Positions 53,678-63,081 of a DNA stretch of 64,000 nt are shown in pieces (the stretch's first letter is position 1; the number at the start of each line of letters is the position of its first letter). Origin of the DNA: Desulfobacterales bacterium (lineage in GTDB: Bacteria; Desulfobacterota; Desulfobacteria; Desulfobacterales; JANQIE01); NCBI GenBank assembly GCA_028282295.1, contig JANQIE010000081.1, positions 1 to 64,000 on the forward strand, written 5' to 3'. Below the pieces are notes generated by a model. The model saw only the letters and a list, made by a program, of their open reading frames with translations, did no database searches and was not told the DNA's origin. Position numbers and translations under genes: made by a program.

Positions 53678-54643
53678 ATGTCACAAGGCGTACTTGCGAT
53701 AGCAGAACAGATCGACGGCGTGTTTCGCAAAGTGACCTTCGAAGCGATCAGCGAAGGTAAACGGTTGGCCGAGTCCCTGGGCGGCCCCTTGACCGTGGTG
53801 GTCATGGGAGCGGGCATAGAGGCGGCCGCCGGCGAATTGGCCGTTTATGGACCCGATAAAATCATTGTGGCCGACGATGCCGCGTTGGCCGACTATTTAA
53901 CCGATGCATACACCAATGTTGTTGCCGATGTGGTGGCTCAGCAGTCGCCGGCTGCCATCGTATTGGGCGCTTCGTCCATTGGCAAGGATTTGGCCGCGCG
54001 ACTGGCGGCACGGCTGGATGCGCCGGTGGCGATGGATTGCACGGCCCTGCGCGTTGACAATGGCGCGATTGTGGCGACCCGTCCTGTCTACGGCGGCAAG
54101 CTGCTGGCGGAGGTGGCGTTGAACGGCACACCGCAAATTGTGGCCATTCGGCCCAACGCCATGGCGATTAGCGAAACAACGGGCGCCGGGGTGGTTGAAA
54201 AGGTGGCGGTCAATGTGGGCGATGTCAAGTTGACGTTTGTTGAAAAAGCCCTTGAGACCGGCAAGATTGAATTGACCGAAGCGGACGTGATTGTTTCGGG
54301 CGGCCGGGGCATGGGCGGCTCGGACTACACGGTGGTCGAAGAATTGGCGGCGGCATTGAACGCGGCTGTGGGGGCATCGCGCTCGGCGGTCGACGAAGGC
54401 TGGCGTCCGCATGCCGACCAGGTGGGGCAAACCGGCAAGACGGTTGCGCCCAATTTGTACATCGCCTGCGGTATTTCCGGTGCAATTCAGCATCTGGCGG
54501 GCATGTCTTCTTCTAAAACCATCGTTGCGATCAACAAGGATGAGGATGCGCCCATCTTTGCAAAGGCCGATTACGGCATTGTCGGCGACCTGTTTGAAAT
54601 CATACCGCAAATAACCGCCGAGGTGAAAAAATTAAAAGGTTAA
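53678..54643 (+). CDS. etfA: Electron transfer flavoprotein alpha subunit
   Basis: 321 aa from ATG 53678 (after AAGGAGAAGAAA); the track start at 53633 lies close to the repeat. FAD-binding C-terminal domain with VSGGRGMGGSDYTVVEELA, SRSAVDEGWRPHADQVGQTGKTVAP, IACGISGAIQHLAGM and INKDEDAPIF. FAD-linked partner of EtfB. Confidence 0.95.
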   Translation: MSQGVLAIAEQIDGVFRKVTFEAISEGKRLAESLGGPLTVVVMGAGIEAAAGELAVYGPDKIIVADDAALADYLTDAYTNVVADVVAQQSPAAIVLGASSIGKDLAARLAARLDAPVAMDCTALRVDNGAIVATRPVYGGKLLAEVALNGTPQIVAIRPNAMAISETTGAGVVEKVAVNVGDVKLTFVEKALETGKIELTEADVIVSGGRGMGGSDYTVVEELAAALNAAVGASRSAVDEGWRPHADQVGQTGKTVAPNLYIACGISGAIQHLAGMSSSKTIVAINKDEDAPIFAKADYGIVGDLFEIIPQITAEVKKLKG

Positions 54644-54680
54644 TCCGTTTCACAGGCCGGCGACTACACGATCAGGAACC

Positions 54681-56003
54681 ATGTACCTTTATTTTGAAAG
54701 TCTGGGGTGTGCCCGCAACCAGGTTGACAGCGACGTCATGCAAGGCCACCTGGCCAGGGCCGGCTGGCGGTTGACGGATGAGCCCGCGCTGGCCGATGCG
54801 ATTGTAGTCAACACGTGCAGCTTTATCGAGCCGGCGGTCAACGAGTCGATCGATACGATCCTGGAACTGGCCCGTCAGAAAAAAGAGGGCCGCTGCCGGC
54901 GTCTGGTGGTGGTGGGATGCCTTCCCGAGCGCTATGGCCGCGATATTGTCACGGCCATGCCGGAAGTTGATTTTTTTCTGGGGACCGGTGCGTTCGACCG
55001 GATTGTGGCCACTTTGAACGAGTCGTTAAGTCCCGCCAAATGTGAGCTGCCCGACCCGGACAAGGCGGTGTTGCAGCAGGCCGGCGAGCCTTGCATTGCT
55101 GCGCCAGCCCCCATGGCGTACGTCAAGATCGCCGAGGGGTGCAGCCGCCATTGTACCTACTGCATCATTCCCAAATTAAGGGGCCGCCAGCGCAGCCACA
55201 CGATTGACGCCATCGAGGCGCAAGCGCGCAAGTTCATTGAAAGCGGGGTCAAGGAACTGGTGCTGGTGGCCCAGGACAGCACCGGTTACGGCCGGGATTT
55301 GCAACCGGCCACCGACCTGGCAACCCTTTTGCGGCGATTGGCCGCCATCGACGACGCCTATTGGCTTCGCTTTCTATACGGCCATCCGGAAAGCATGCAT
55401 CCGGGGCTCTTGTCCACCGTGGCCGGTCACACCAACATTTGCGCCTATTTCGATATCCCGGTTCAGCATGCTGCGTCATCGGTTTTAAAACGCATGGGGC
55501 GCCGTTATTCCCGTGATGAATTACTGCGTTTGTTCGACCGTATTCGTGCCAAGGTTCCGGATGTCGCGTTGCGCACCACCGTGATTGTCGGGTTTCCGGG
55601 TGAAACCGACGAGGATTTCCGGCAACTGGTGGCGCTTGCCGAAACGGTGCGATTTGACCATTTGGGCGTTTTTCAATATTCAGATGCCGAAGATCTGCCG
55701 TCGCACCGGCTGGCCGATCATGTGCCGCCCGAGGTGGCTCAGGCTCGGTATGACGAATTGATGGCTTGCCAGCAAGTCATTGCCGAACAGAACAACCAAC
55801 GGTATCTGGATCGTACTTTGGCGGTGCTGGTGGAAGAGGGGCCCCGGGACGGTGTTTTTCTGGGACGAACGGCTTTCCAGGCGCCGGAAGTCGATGGGGT
55901 GGTTTATATCCATCCGGCTGAGCAGGCCGTGCGGCCCGGCACATTTGTCCAGGTCAAGGTGACCGATACGCTGGAGTATGATCTGATTGGAAATGCGCAA
56001 TGA
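54681..56003 (+). CDS. rimO: Ribosomal protein S12 methylthiotransferase RimO
   Basis: 440 aa. Radical SAM methylthiotransferase modifying Asp of ribosomal protein S12. The N-terminal UPF0004 domain has ESLGCARNQVDSD and VNTCSFI. The radical SAM cluster is CSRHCTYCIIP, and a TRAM domain closes the protein. The sequence SLGCARNQVD marks RimO rather than MiaB. Overlaps the next gene by 4 nt. Confidence 0.95.
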   Translation: MYLYFESLGCARNQVDSDVMQGHLARAGWRLTDEPALADAIVVNTCSFIEPAVNESIDTILELARQKKEGRCRRLVVVGCLPERYGRDIVTAMPEVDFFLGTGAFDRIVATLNESLSPAKCELPDPDKAVLQQAGEPCIAAPAPMAYVKIAEGCSRHCTYCIIPKLRGRQRSHTIDAIEAQARKFIESGVKELVLVAQDSTGYGRDLQPATDLATLLRRLAAIDDAYWLRFLYGHPESMHPGLLSTVAGHTNICAYFDIPVQHAASSVLKRMGRRYSRDELLRLFDRIRAKVPDVALRTTVIVGFPGETDEDFRQLVALAETVRFDHLGVFQYSDAEDLPSHRLADHVPPEVAQARYDELMACQQVIAEQNNQRYLDRTLAVLVEEGPRDGVFLGRTAFQAPEVDGVVYIHPAEQAVRPGTFVQVKVTDTLEYDLIGNAQ

Positions 56004-56980
56004 AAGAGTTGAAGTCCCGCATCCTCGCTGCCGCCGCCGGTGATCTGGCCGCCATCGAAATTGCCTTGAAGCGCAATCTGACGCCTTACTACGATTTGGT
56101 GGCCCGGACTGCCGAGCATATTTTGTTCAGCGGCGGCAAGCGCCTGCGCCCCTTGTTGATGGTGCTCAGTGCACGTCTGTGCGGGTATAACGGCAACGAA
56201 GACAAGGACTATGCCGTCATCTTCGAGTACCTGCATGCGGCCACGCTGCTGCATGACGATCTGGTTGACGGCGGTGAAATGCGGCGCGGCCAGACGGCCG
56301 CCCATCATATTTACGGCAATGCCACGGCGGTTCTGACCGGCGACTTTTTGTTGGCCCGTTCCCTTTCCCTGGCCGCGCGCACCCGGCGTCCGGCGGTTAT
56401 CGACGTCATCGCTCAAATCACGGAAAGCATGTCGCAGGGCGAGATCCACCAGATGGACAAAAAGGGGGATGTCGGTCTGAACGAAGCCGAATATCTGGAA
56501 GTCATTCGGCGCAAAACCGCGGTGCTGATCCAAGGGGCCTGCCACGTGGGGGCGCTGATCTGTGATGCCGCCGCCGAGCAGACCGAAGCACTCAAGTCTT
56601 ATGGCCGGCATCTTGGATTCGCCTTTCAAATGGTGGACGACTTACTCGATTATACCGCCGACACCCAGGAACTGGGCAAAGTGGTGGGTGCGGATTTGCG
56701 GGAAGGCAAATTGACGCTGCCGGTGATTCATGCGCTGGCAAAGGCCGCCGGCCGTGATCGCGAGGCCATAATCGCGGCCGTCCGGGACCCCGATTTTTCC
56801 ATGGATCGCTTTGGCGCCCTGGTTGCCTTGCTGACAAAATACGACGGCCTGGCGTATACAGCCCAATCTGCCGAGACGCATGTGGCGGCGGCCCAAAGAG
56901 CCCTGAACGACTTTGCGCCCAGCGATGCCAAGGCATTGATGACCGATATCGCCGATTATGCCCTTTTGCGCAAAGCGTAG
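56000..56980 (+). CDS. Polyprenyl (probably octaprenyl) diphosphate synthase
   Basis: 326 aa trans-prenyl synthase, making the side chain of menaquinone. First aspartate-rich motif LLHDDLVDGGEMRRG, second FQMVDDLLDYT, and GGKRLRPLL near the N-terminus. Chain length cannot be set from sequence by eye. Translationally coupled to rimO (ATGA). Confidence 0.9.
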   Translation: MKELKSRILAAAAGDLAAIEIALKRNLTPYYDLVARTAEHILFSGGKRLRPLLMVLSARLCGYNGNEDKDYAVIFEYLHAATLLHDDLVDGGEMRRGQTAAHHIYGNATAVLTGDFLLARSLSLAARTRRPAVIDVIAQITESMSQGEIHQMDKKGDVGLNEAEYLEVIRRKTAVLIQGACHVGALICDAAAEQTEALKSYGRHLGFAFQMVDDLLDYTADTQELGKVVGADLREGKLTLPVIHALAKAAGRDREAIIAAVRDPDFSMDRFGALVALLTKYDGLAYTAQSAETHVAAAQRALNDFAPSDAKALMTDIADYALLRKA

Positions 56981-57047
56981 CGATGTGCTATGGGACACTC
57001 ATTCAATGCATCGCATACAAATTTAACTCACCAAAACGAGGTGCCCC

Positions 57048-58259
57048 ATGCGCACGACCGCTATTGTTCGCACCATACTCCTGACGCTGATTCTATCGGC
57101 AGTGACTGCCGGCGGCAGTGTCGCACAAACCGGCGCAGGCCAGGACGCCACCACCAAAACCCTGCAGGTTATCGGCAGCGCCCTGGTCGTGAAAAACGAT
57201 GTGGCGGCCGCCAAGGAGCAAGCGCTTGCCAACAGCTTCGTTGCCGCGGTTAACCGGGTCGCCGCCGAACTGGTGACCGACGAGGCGGTGGTCAACCATT
57301 TCACTTTGCTCAACGAAAAAATTTTCGGGCAGACCGATCAGTATATCGAGACCTATCAGGTACTCACCGAGGCCGTATCCGGCAAGTCCTATCGCGTGCT
57401 CGTGCAGGCCACTGTGGCTGTAGACAAGATGAGCCGCCGGTTGAAGTACTACAAAATTTTGCAGGAAAGCCGGGTGCAACTGCCCAAAGTCCTTTTCCTG
57501 ATTGCCGAGAAGAATGTCTACGATTTTGCCATGCAATACTGGTGGGGCGGCACCGGGTATTTTAGTTTCCCGATCTCCGAAAGCATCATGGCCGAGGAGT
57601 TGAGCAAACAAGGCCTGCGGGTCATCGACCACCGCATGGGAGCTGATATGAACCTGGCGGGTATTGGGGCCGATACGGCCGAGCTGACCGACGAACAGGC
57701 CCTGGCGCTGGCCGCACAGTTCAAGGCCCAGGTGGTGGTGGTGGGATTGGCCACGGCGCAACTGGCGCCCAATATCATGGGCGAAGAGATGCGCTCGTTT
57801 AAGGGAACGGTGGCCGCACGCGTGCTGCGGGTCGACACGGGCGAGCAAATCGCGGCGCTGTTTGAAACCAAGGTGACCGCCAGCGGAGACGATTTTACCG
57901 GTAGTCGTGACGCCATGACCGGCGCGGCTGTTGCCGCCGGGCAGGATGCCGCCGCGCAAATCACGGATGCGTGGCAGCGCGCCGCACAGCAAACGGCGAT
58001 GATCGAAATCGTTGTCCAAGGCACCAGTGCCCTGATTCATTTTGTTAAACTGCGCCGGGCGGTTGACGAGATTTCCGGGGTCAAGGATTTGCAAACCCGT
58101 GAAATGAAGTCGAACGTAACCACCCTGGTGGCTGAATACAAGGGGTCGCCGCGCGAGCTGGCCAACGCCTTGATGTTGAAATCGTTCGACGGCTTTGGCA
58201 TCAACATTCAGGAAGTAACCCCCGACCGGCTGACCATCGGCTTGATTCCCAATCCCTGA
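57048..58259 (+). CDS. Exported protein resembling the FlgT/LPP20-type family
   Basis: 403 aa with a signal peptide (AIVRTILLTLILSAVTAGGSVAQ). The N-terminal domain (AAAKEQALANSFVAAVNRVAAELV, FTLLNEKIFGQTDQYIETYQVL) resembles flagellar assembly protein T N-terminal domains. The rest is a mixed alpha/beta outer-domain-like sequence with VVVVGLATAQ. No flagellar genes are nearby. Function not established. Confidence 0.7.
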   Translation: MRTTAIVRTILLTLILSAVTAGGSVAQTGAGQDATTKTLQVIGSALVVKNDVAAAKEQALANSFVAAVNRVAAELVTDEAVVNHFTLLNEKIFGQTDQYIETYQVLTEAVSGKSYRVLVQATVAVDKMSRRLKYYKILQESRVQLPKVLFLIAEKNVYDFAMQYWWGGTGYFSFPISESIMAEELSKQGLRVIDHRMGADMNLAGIGADTAELTDEQALALAAQFKAQVVVVGLATAQLAPNIMGEEMRSFKGTVAARVLRVDTGEQIAALFETKVTASGDDFTGSRDAMTGAAVAAGQDAAAQITDAWQRAAQQTAMIEIVVQGTSALIHFVKLRRAVDEISGVKDLQTREMKSNVTTLVAEYKGSPRELANALMLKSFDGFGINIQEVTPDRLTIGLIPNP

Positions 58260-58295
58260 AGGTTGTGATCCACGATTAATTCTCAGCAACGTAAC

Positions 58296-58883
58296 GTGCG
58301 TGCGGACTTGGAAAGATCTCATACCAAAATAAACCTGCCCAATATCTTAACGGTCGTAAGGATTTTGTTGACGCCGCTGTTCGTTATTTTCCTGCTGAAA
58401 AAATATAATGGACTGGCACTGATGGTGTTTGTGGTGGCCGGTGTCAGCGACGGGCTGGACGGATTTATCGCCCGTTATTTCAACCAGCGCACGGTTCTGG
58501 GGGCCTATCTGGACCCGATCGCCGACAAACTGCTGCTCATGGCGGCTTATATCAGTCTGGCGGTTCTGAGTCTCTTGCCTGCATCGCTGGCGGTGGTGGT
58601 CATCAGCCGGGACGTTGTCATTGTCCTCGGGATCGTGGTGTTGTCGATTTTGAACATTCGCATCGAAATAAAACCGACCATTGTCAGCAAATTTACAACC
58701 TTTAGCCAGCTCACGACCATCTTCTGGGCACTGTTGGACCCGCAGTTGATTCGGTTACAATTTATCGGTCAGGTCCTGTATTGGTCCACGGCGGCCCTGA
58801 CGACATTATCCGGTCTGCACTATATGTATATCGGGCTGAATATCATGCAAAACGCCTTGGGAAACGGCTCCGCCAAAAAATGA
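58296..58883 (+). CDS. CDP-alcohol phosphatidyltransferase (PgsA-like)
   Basis: 195 aa inner-membrane enzyme, GTG start. The CDP-OH-P motif is SDGLDGFIARYFNQRTVLGAYLDPIADKLL (D-G-x2-A-R-x8-G-x3-D-x3-D). Several TM helices are visible, including LLTPLFVIFLL. Most likely phosphatidylglycerophosphate synthase or a cardiolipin-type relative. Confidence 0.87.
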   Translation: MRADLERSHTKINLPNILTVVRILLTPLFVIFLLKKYNGLALMVFVVAGVSDGLDGFIARYFNQRTVLGAYLDPIADKLLLMAAYISLAVLSLLPASLAVVVISRDVVIVLGIVVLSILNIRIEIKPTIVSKFTTFSQLTTIFWALLDPQLIRLQFIGQVLYWSTAALTTLSGLHYMYIGLNIMQNALGNGSAKK

Positions 58884-58956
58884 GGTCAAGCGGCGGCGGA
58901 CGTGCATTTTCCTTGACAGGCCGCCTGATCCGGTGTTATCAGAGACCCCATCATTC

Positions 58957-59031
58957 AGGCACGTAGCTCAGGGGGAGAGCGCTACCTTGACACGGTAGAG
59001 GTCGGCGGTTCAAAACCGCCCGTGCCTACCA
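58957..59031 (+). tRNA. tRNA-Val (GAC)
   Basis: 75 nt. Acceptor AGGCACG/CGTGCCT, D-arm TAGCTCAGGGGGAGAGC, anticodon stem CTACC/GGTAG with loop TTGACAC (anticodon GAC), T-arm GGCGGTTCAAAACCGCC, and encoded CCA. Confidence 0.95.
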
Positions 59032-59045
59032 TCAAGTCTATCCAT

Positions 59046-59081
59046 TAAGGGCTGGTCATTATCGACCGGCCCTTAGTTTTT
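59046..59081 (+). terminator. Terminator of tRNA-Val
   Basis: TAAGGGCTGGTC and GACCGGCCCTTA pair with one mismatch, followed by GTTTTTG. Confidence 0.8.
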
Positions 59082-59100
59082 GTGGCGTTTGGAAGGCAAT

Positions 59101-59133
59101 TAACAATAGTGTGTAGTTACTACCACATTGTTA
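59101..59133. promoter_or_regulatory. Inverted repeat upstream of the PilZ gene
   Basis: TAACAAT-A-GTGTG and CACATTGTTA form an imperfect palindrome, possibly an operator. The 351-bp gap 59032-59382 otherwise holds only the tRNA terminator and the PilZ gene leader. Confidence 0.35.
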
Positions 59134-59382
59134 CTCGAAGTACATAGCTGAGGAGGGGACTATTTATAATTCCAACGCGTCCCGAGAGACGCATAACTTA
59201 TTGGGATTAAATACTAAAATAGGAAACCAACAACATTGCGGCAGTTTTGTACGGATATTGCAAAATCCAGTCTCCACAATCATTTACGTAAGGCCCGAAG
59301 ATCACTGCAAGGTTGACGCCCGACCCTGCCGATTGACAGTCAGGCAATTTGCCTTAACCAATTTACAAAGGAGTGATCGCCA

Positions 59383-59796
59383 TTGAAAAAAGATCAAGTT
59401 ACAAAGCGGTTGATGGAACTGATCAATAACCTGCCCGACGATCAGCAACTCAAACTTCTCCAAGTGTTGGAAAACAAACAGCGCCTGGCCCCAAAAAGCG
59501 GGACCGCGGAAAAGCGCGCGTTTCAGCGCAAGGTTTGCACAATCGACACGGTTTACGCCAACAAGGAACGGGTTTTCTGGGATGTGATCAACAATCTGAG
59601 CGCCGGTGGGGCGTACATTCAAACCGACACACCGTTGGATGTCGGCGAGGAGGTCTCCCTGGCATTTTCGCCCTATGCCTTTGATGAAACCGTCCGTGTT
59701 ACCGGTACGATTACCCGCTCCTCACAGGACGGATTCAGTGTGAAATTCGATTCCAGCATCAGGGATTTTATACACAAATACGAGCGTAGCGCCTGA
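59383..59796 (+). CDS. PilZ-domain protein
   Basis: 137 aa, TTG start at 59383 with AAAGGAG 10 nt upstream. After a 45-residue helical N-terminus comes a PilZ domain. It has a basic stretch (AFQRKVCT) and the NLSAGGAYI loop (NxSxxG) that binds c-di-GMP, but the RxxxR motif is imperfect, so binding is uncertain. It could respond to the diguanylate cyclase at 6538. Confidence 0.75.
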   Translation: MKKDQVTKRLMELINNLPDDQQLKLLQVLENKQRLAPKSGTAEKRAFQRKVCTIDTVYANKERVFWDVINNLSAGGAYIQTDTPLDVGEEVSLAFSPYAFDETVRVTGTITRSSQDGFSVKFDSSIRDFIHKYERSA

Positions 59797-59949
59797 TTAA
59801 GGCTTCAATCCGCATATGTTTTTCTTCGCTTGCATGTAAATCCTTGCATCAAGGATAACGATTCCACTCCTTTCCTGCGGATATCTTTTGCGAATTTCTC
59901 CAATATCTAAGTCGTACTTGTAAATTTCACAGGTAGAACAAGAACACGT

Positions 59950-60690
59950 CTATCCCGGCGTCTTGTCGTGTTCGTGGGGGGTATGGCCGTGAGCATGGGC
60001 ATGGCGGTGCGAATGGACTCGGGTGCCGGTATCGGTGACAATTCGGCCCCGCTCCATGGAATAGATCGCGTCGGTGGTTTCGACTAGAAAATCGATTTCA
60101 TGCGATATCAGCACAAATGACAGTTCCAGCCGGTTGAGAATGTCAATCAGGCTTGCTTTTGTCTTCCGGTCAAGTCCGGTTGTTGGTTCGTCCAACAAAA
60201 GCACTTCCGGTTCCATGGCCAGCACCGTAGCCAGCGCCACCAGGCGTTTTTCGCCCCCGGACAACTGAAACGTAACGCGGTTTTCGAACCCTTCCAGGTT
60301 CAGCATCTGCAAGGTTCGGCGCGCGATGGCCAGTGCTTCGGTTTTGGTGTGACCCAGGTTCAAGGGACCGAAGGCCACGTCTTCGATTACCGTGGGGCTG
60401 AAAAGCTGATCATCCGCGTCTTGAAACAACAACCCGATCCGGCCACGGATGGCGGCGAACGCCTTCTCGGTTTCAACCGTTTCGCCGAAGAGGGTGATTC
60501 GGCCGCTGGCGGGTTTCACCAACCCCATGATCAGGTGAAACAGGGTGGTTTTGCCGCTGCCGTTGGGCGCGATAAGGCCGAGGCGTTCCTTGGCTTGCAG
60601 ACTGAAGTCGAGCTGTTCCAGCACCGGCCGGCGGCCCGGATAAGCAAAGTTGATGTTTTCCAATTGGATGATCGGTTGGGTGGCGGTCAT
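59950..60690 (-). CDS. cbiO: Nickel/cobalt ECF transporter ATPase
   Basis: 246 aa ATPase of an energy-coupling-factor importer. Walker A APNGSGKTT, signature LSGGEKRL, Walker B VLLLDEPTTGLD. The C-terminal tail is very rich in His (HSHRHAHAHGHTPHEHD), a likely nickel store. Last gene of a four-gene operon (CbiM, NikL-like, CbiQ, CbiO). The hydrogenases in this window would need the nickel. Confidence 0.92.
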   Translation of the reverse strand: MTATQPIIQLENINFAYPGRRPVLEQLDFSLQAKERLGLIAPNGSGKTTLFHLIMGLVKPASGRITLFGETVETEKAFAAIRGRIGLLFQDADDQLFSPTVIEDVAFGPLNLGHTKTEALAIARRTLQMLNLEGFENRVTFQLSGGEKRLVALATVLAMEPEVLLLDEPTTGLDRKTKASLIDILNRLELSFVLISHEIDFLVETTDAIYSMERGRIVTDTGTRVHSHRHAHAHGHTPHEHDKTPG

Positions 60691-60697
60691 TTTCGAA

Positions 60698-61447
60698 TCA
60701 ACTCCATTCCAAGGCGGCCAGGACGCACAGGCCGGCAGCCATAACCGCCAGCATGGACTTGGTTAACGAATACGTCGACAGGTCGCTCAGGCAGTAAAAC
60801 TTGCCGTGAAACCCCCTGCATTTCATGGCCCGCGTCACCTGCTCAGCCCGCTCGGAGGCACGCAGAAACAACATCCCGGCAAAATAGGCATAGGTCCTAT
60901 AGGTATGCAGGTTGGTGCCGGGCCTAAATCCTCGTATCTTGGCCGCGCGCACCAGCCGCCGGTATTCTTGTTCGACGACAAAAATATACCGGTAGGTCAT
61001 CAACAGTAAAAAGACAAGTTTCGCCGGCACACGCAGACGCTCCAACGCATGCCCCAGGGTTGCCGCGGGCATGGTGGCGACCAGGGCCATGAACACCGTC
61101 ACGATGGTGTATGATTTCAGAGTAACATGGGCCGCCAGCACAATTGCAGGTTGGGCCAAAGTAAACGGTCCCAAGCGAACCGCTGGTGTCCCTTTGTAAG
61201 TAAGTGGCAGGATGAGCCAGATCAGCAGCAAAAAACCGCTGACAATGATCAGCCGCCTTAAAACCAGCCGGATGCTGAGCCGGGCCGCCAGGACGAAAAT
61301 GACGGCCAGAACCAATGCGACGATCAGGGTTGCCGATTGCTGCGCCACAGCCGTTACAATTGAAAAGAGCGTGGCGAAAACAATTTTCAGGCGCGGGTCG
61401 GTTTTGTGGATTGCAGAGTCGCCGGAGGCAAAGGGTTCAACGATCAT
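60698..61447 (-). CDS. cbiQ: Nickel/cobalt ECF transporter T-component (CbiQ)
   Basis: 249 aa, five or six TM helices and the coupling motifs ERLRVPAKLV and RAAKIRGFRPG (A-R-G pattern). The start is MIVEPFASGDSAIHKTDPRLK; the track start at 61543 is within the preceding gene. Overlaps that gene by 11 nt and ends 7 nt before cbiO. Confidence 0.9.
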   Translation of the reverse strand: MIVEPFASGDSAIHKTDPRLKIVFATLFSIVTAVAQQSATLIVALVLAVIFVLAARLSIRLVLRRLIIVSGFLLLIWLILPLTYKGTPAVRLGPFTLAQPAIVLAAHVTLKSYTIVTVFMALVATMPAATLGHALERLRVPAKLVFLLLMTYRYIFVVEQEYRRLVRAAKIRGFRPGTNLHTYRTYAYFAGMLFLRASERAEQVTRAMKCRGFHGKFYCLSDLSTYSLTKSMLAVMAAGLCVLAALEWS

Positions 61448-62099
61448 GGGATTCCGGTTTGAGTTTTGCTTCGGTTTTACGGTACCGCATGTAAGCGGCC
61501 AGACCGACCAGGCCGAAGATATATCCCAAGCCGCCCAGAACATCGGCGATTCGGGGGCCGCGATCGTGTTGGTTAACCAGCATGGTGATGATCGGCCTTA
61601 ATTTGCGCTCCATAACGTTTTCAATCAGGGTCTCGATCTGTGATGCCGTCAGTGGCGCGCCCACTTCAGGGGCGGTCTTTACTTCGGGCAAATCAGGGGC
61701 GGGGGGGGCAGATGGCCTGATGGTCGTTGAGGCGCCGCTGTGCTCAAATTCCGCCGCCTTTACCTGCCATTCGGCCTGATGTCCCATGCCGGCACTGAGC
61801 ACAATTTTCATGGCGATTTTTGCCGGCGCCTTGAACACAAAGGCACCGTTTGAATCGGTAGTACCCTCCAGAAGTTTGTGCCCGTCCAAATCATATATCG
61901 TGATGGGGGCGGATACCGGTTTGCGACCGCCGCTGAATTTACTCTCAACGTGGACCCGGTCTCCTTCCACCCAGGCGAACAACACTATTTTGTGCCCGCG
62001 AACCGGGGCTGCTAAAGCCACGCACAGCAAGCAGATCAAGCAGCGTAAACACTTCGTGGCCACACCGGTGCCGACATGATAACTTTGAATCCATCTCAT
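61437..62099 (-). CDS. NikL-like accessory subunit of the ECF transporter
   Basis: 220 aa. Signal-like N-terminus, a beta-rich DUF4198-type extracellular domain (HKIVLFAWVEGDRVHVESKFSGG) and one C-terminal TM (VLGGLGYIFGLVGLAAYM). This replaces CbiN in NikKLMQO-type nickel systems. Start overlaps the cbiM stop (ATGA). Confidence 0.85.
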   Translation of the reverse strand: MRWIQSYHVGTGVATKCLRCLICLLCVALAAPVRGHKIVLFAWVEGDRVHVESKFSGGRKPVSAPITIYDLDGHKLLEGTTDSNGAFVFKAPAKIAMKIVLSAGMGHQAEWQVKAAEFEHSGASTTIRPSAPPAPDLPEVKTAPEVGAPLTASQIETLIENVMERKLRPIITMLVNQHDRGPRIADVLGGLGYIFGLVGLAAYMRYRKTEAKLKPESHDR

Positions 62100-62728
62100 G
62101 GCTTGTCTTCCCAGGTTGTTCTATCGCCTGTATAACCGGGCAGCAAGGAAGGCTGTACTTTTTTTAGAAAAGCGACACAGAACGCTGCCATCAGCCCTTC
62201 GATGATCATCACCGGAAGATTGGCAACGACCACCAATTCGGCAATCCTCAAAAAGTTCTCTTCGGTAAAAACCAAGGCCAGGGCCACCAGCAACGCGCCC
62301 GCCAAAACCGACCCAAAACCACAGATAAACGCGGCCACTATGGGCCAAGGGTTCTTTTTATGCAGCCACGGCGCGCAAACATAAAACCAGAACACCGCCG
62401 GCAGCGCCATAATAACGGTATTGACGCCCAGCGTGGTGATGCCGCCGAACTGGAAAAAAAAAGCCTGCAGCACCAGGGCCGTCAAAATAGCGGGGAACGC
62501 CGGCCAGCCCAAAAGCAGACCGACGATGCCGTTCATAATCAGATGGATGTTGGTGGGCCCCAACGGCACATGGATCAAGGACGCGACAAAAAACGCCGCC
62601 GCCAGCAACCCTGTGCGGGCAACGTGATCGTAATCGAGCCGCTTGAGCCCGATGGCGGTGCCGGTTGCCGCTAAGACGCCGCCGGTAATCAACACCGGTG
62701 CGGACAAAATCCCTTCTGTAATATGCAT
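62096..62728 (-). CDS. cbiM: Nickel/cobalt ECF transporter S-component (CbiM)
   Basis: 210 aa. The mature start must be MHITEGILSAPV (ATG 62728), because Met1-His2 form the metal site; the track start at 62791 is too early. Later conserved segments are HVPLGPTNIHLIMNG and FFFQFGGITTLGVN. First gene of the operon; the Ni-versus-Co choice cannot be told from sequence alone. Confidence 0.92.
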   Translation of the reverse strand: MHITEGILSAPVLITGGVLAATGTAIGLKRLDYDHVARTGLLAAAFFVASLIHVPLGPTNIHLIMNGIVGLLLGWPAFPAILTALVLQAFFFQFGGITTLGVNTVIMALPAVFWFYVCAPWLHKKNPWPIVAAFICGFGSVLAGALLVALALVFTEENFLRIAELVVVANLPVMIIEGLMAAFCVAFLKKVQPSLLPGYTGDRTTWEDKP

Positions 62729-62884
62729 AAGCCGATCGCGTGAACGTCTTTGGGTATCGCTTGAAAACAGGCAAAAAAAAACCACAGCCACAGCGCATCT
62801 TCTGATACGGCGGTTCGGCGTGGTAAACCTATTTTAGGTGAAATGTGACTATGGGATCGGGGCTTCTGCCTTTTGGTTAATCTA

Positions 62885-62913
62885 TCCTTATTAAAGCCGG
62901 TTCGGTTTGTCAA
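62885..62913 (-). promoter_or_regulatory. Probable promoter of the nickel/cobalt transporter
   Basis: On the minus strand TTGACA, 17 nt, then TAAGGA. It leaves a leader of about 150 nt before ATG 62728. I see no convincing riboswitch in the leader. Confidence 0.45.
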
Positions 62914-62946
62914 TCCCGTGATCAACAACGACTTTTCAAATTCCCT

Positions 62947-62969
62947 TTTAAAATGTTGAACATTTTAAA
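62947..62969. promoter_or_regulatory. Perfect 23-bp palindrome, candidate operator
   Basis: TTTAAAATGTT-G-AACATTTTAAA, arms identical over 11 bp. It lies in the divergent spacer between cbiM and the methyltransferase gene, 34 nt upstream of the predicted cbiM -35 box. It has the form of a homodimer binding site. The rest of the 353-bp spacer is the cbiM leader. Confidence 0.6.
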
Positions 62970-63081
62970 TGTAACTTGTTATAAAATCACGTCGCTTCAA
63001 GTTGATGGCGCCGCTTTAACTGAATCTAGTTTTACGCGAACGCATCAGCCCTTTTCCAGTTGGACATAAAGGAAATACCAA

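Noticed and set aside
57093-58322. 409-aa minus-strand ORF
   Set aside because: Antisense to the FlgT-like exported protein gene, which has a signal peptide and tight spacing on the plus strand.
62729-62884. Cobalamin or NiCo riboswitch upstream of cbiM
   Set aside because: The leader is long enough, but I could not find the conserved B12-box or NiCo core by eye; a covariance search would decide.
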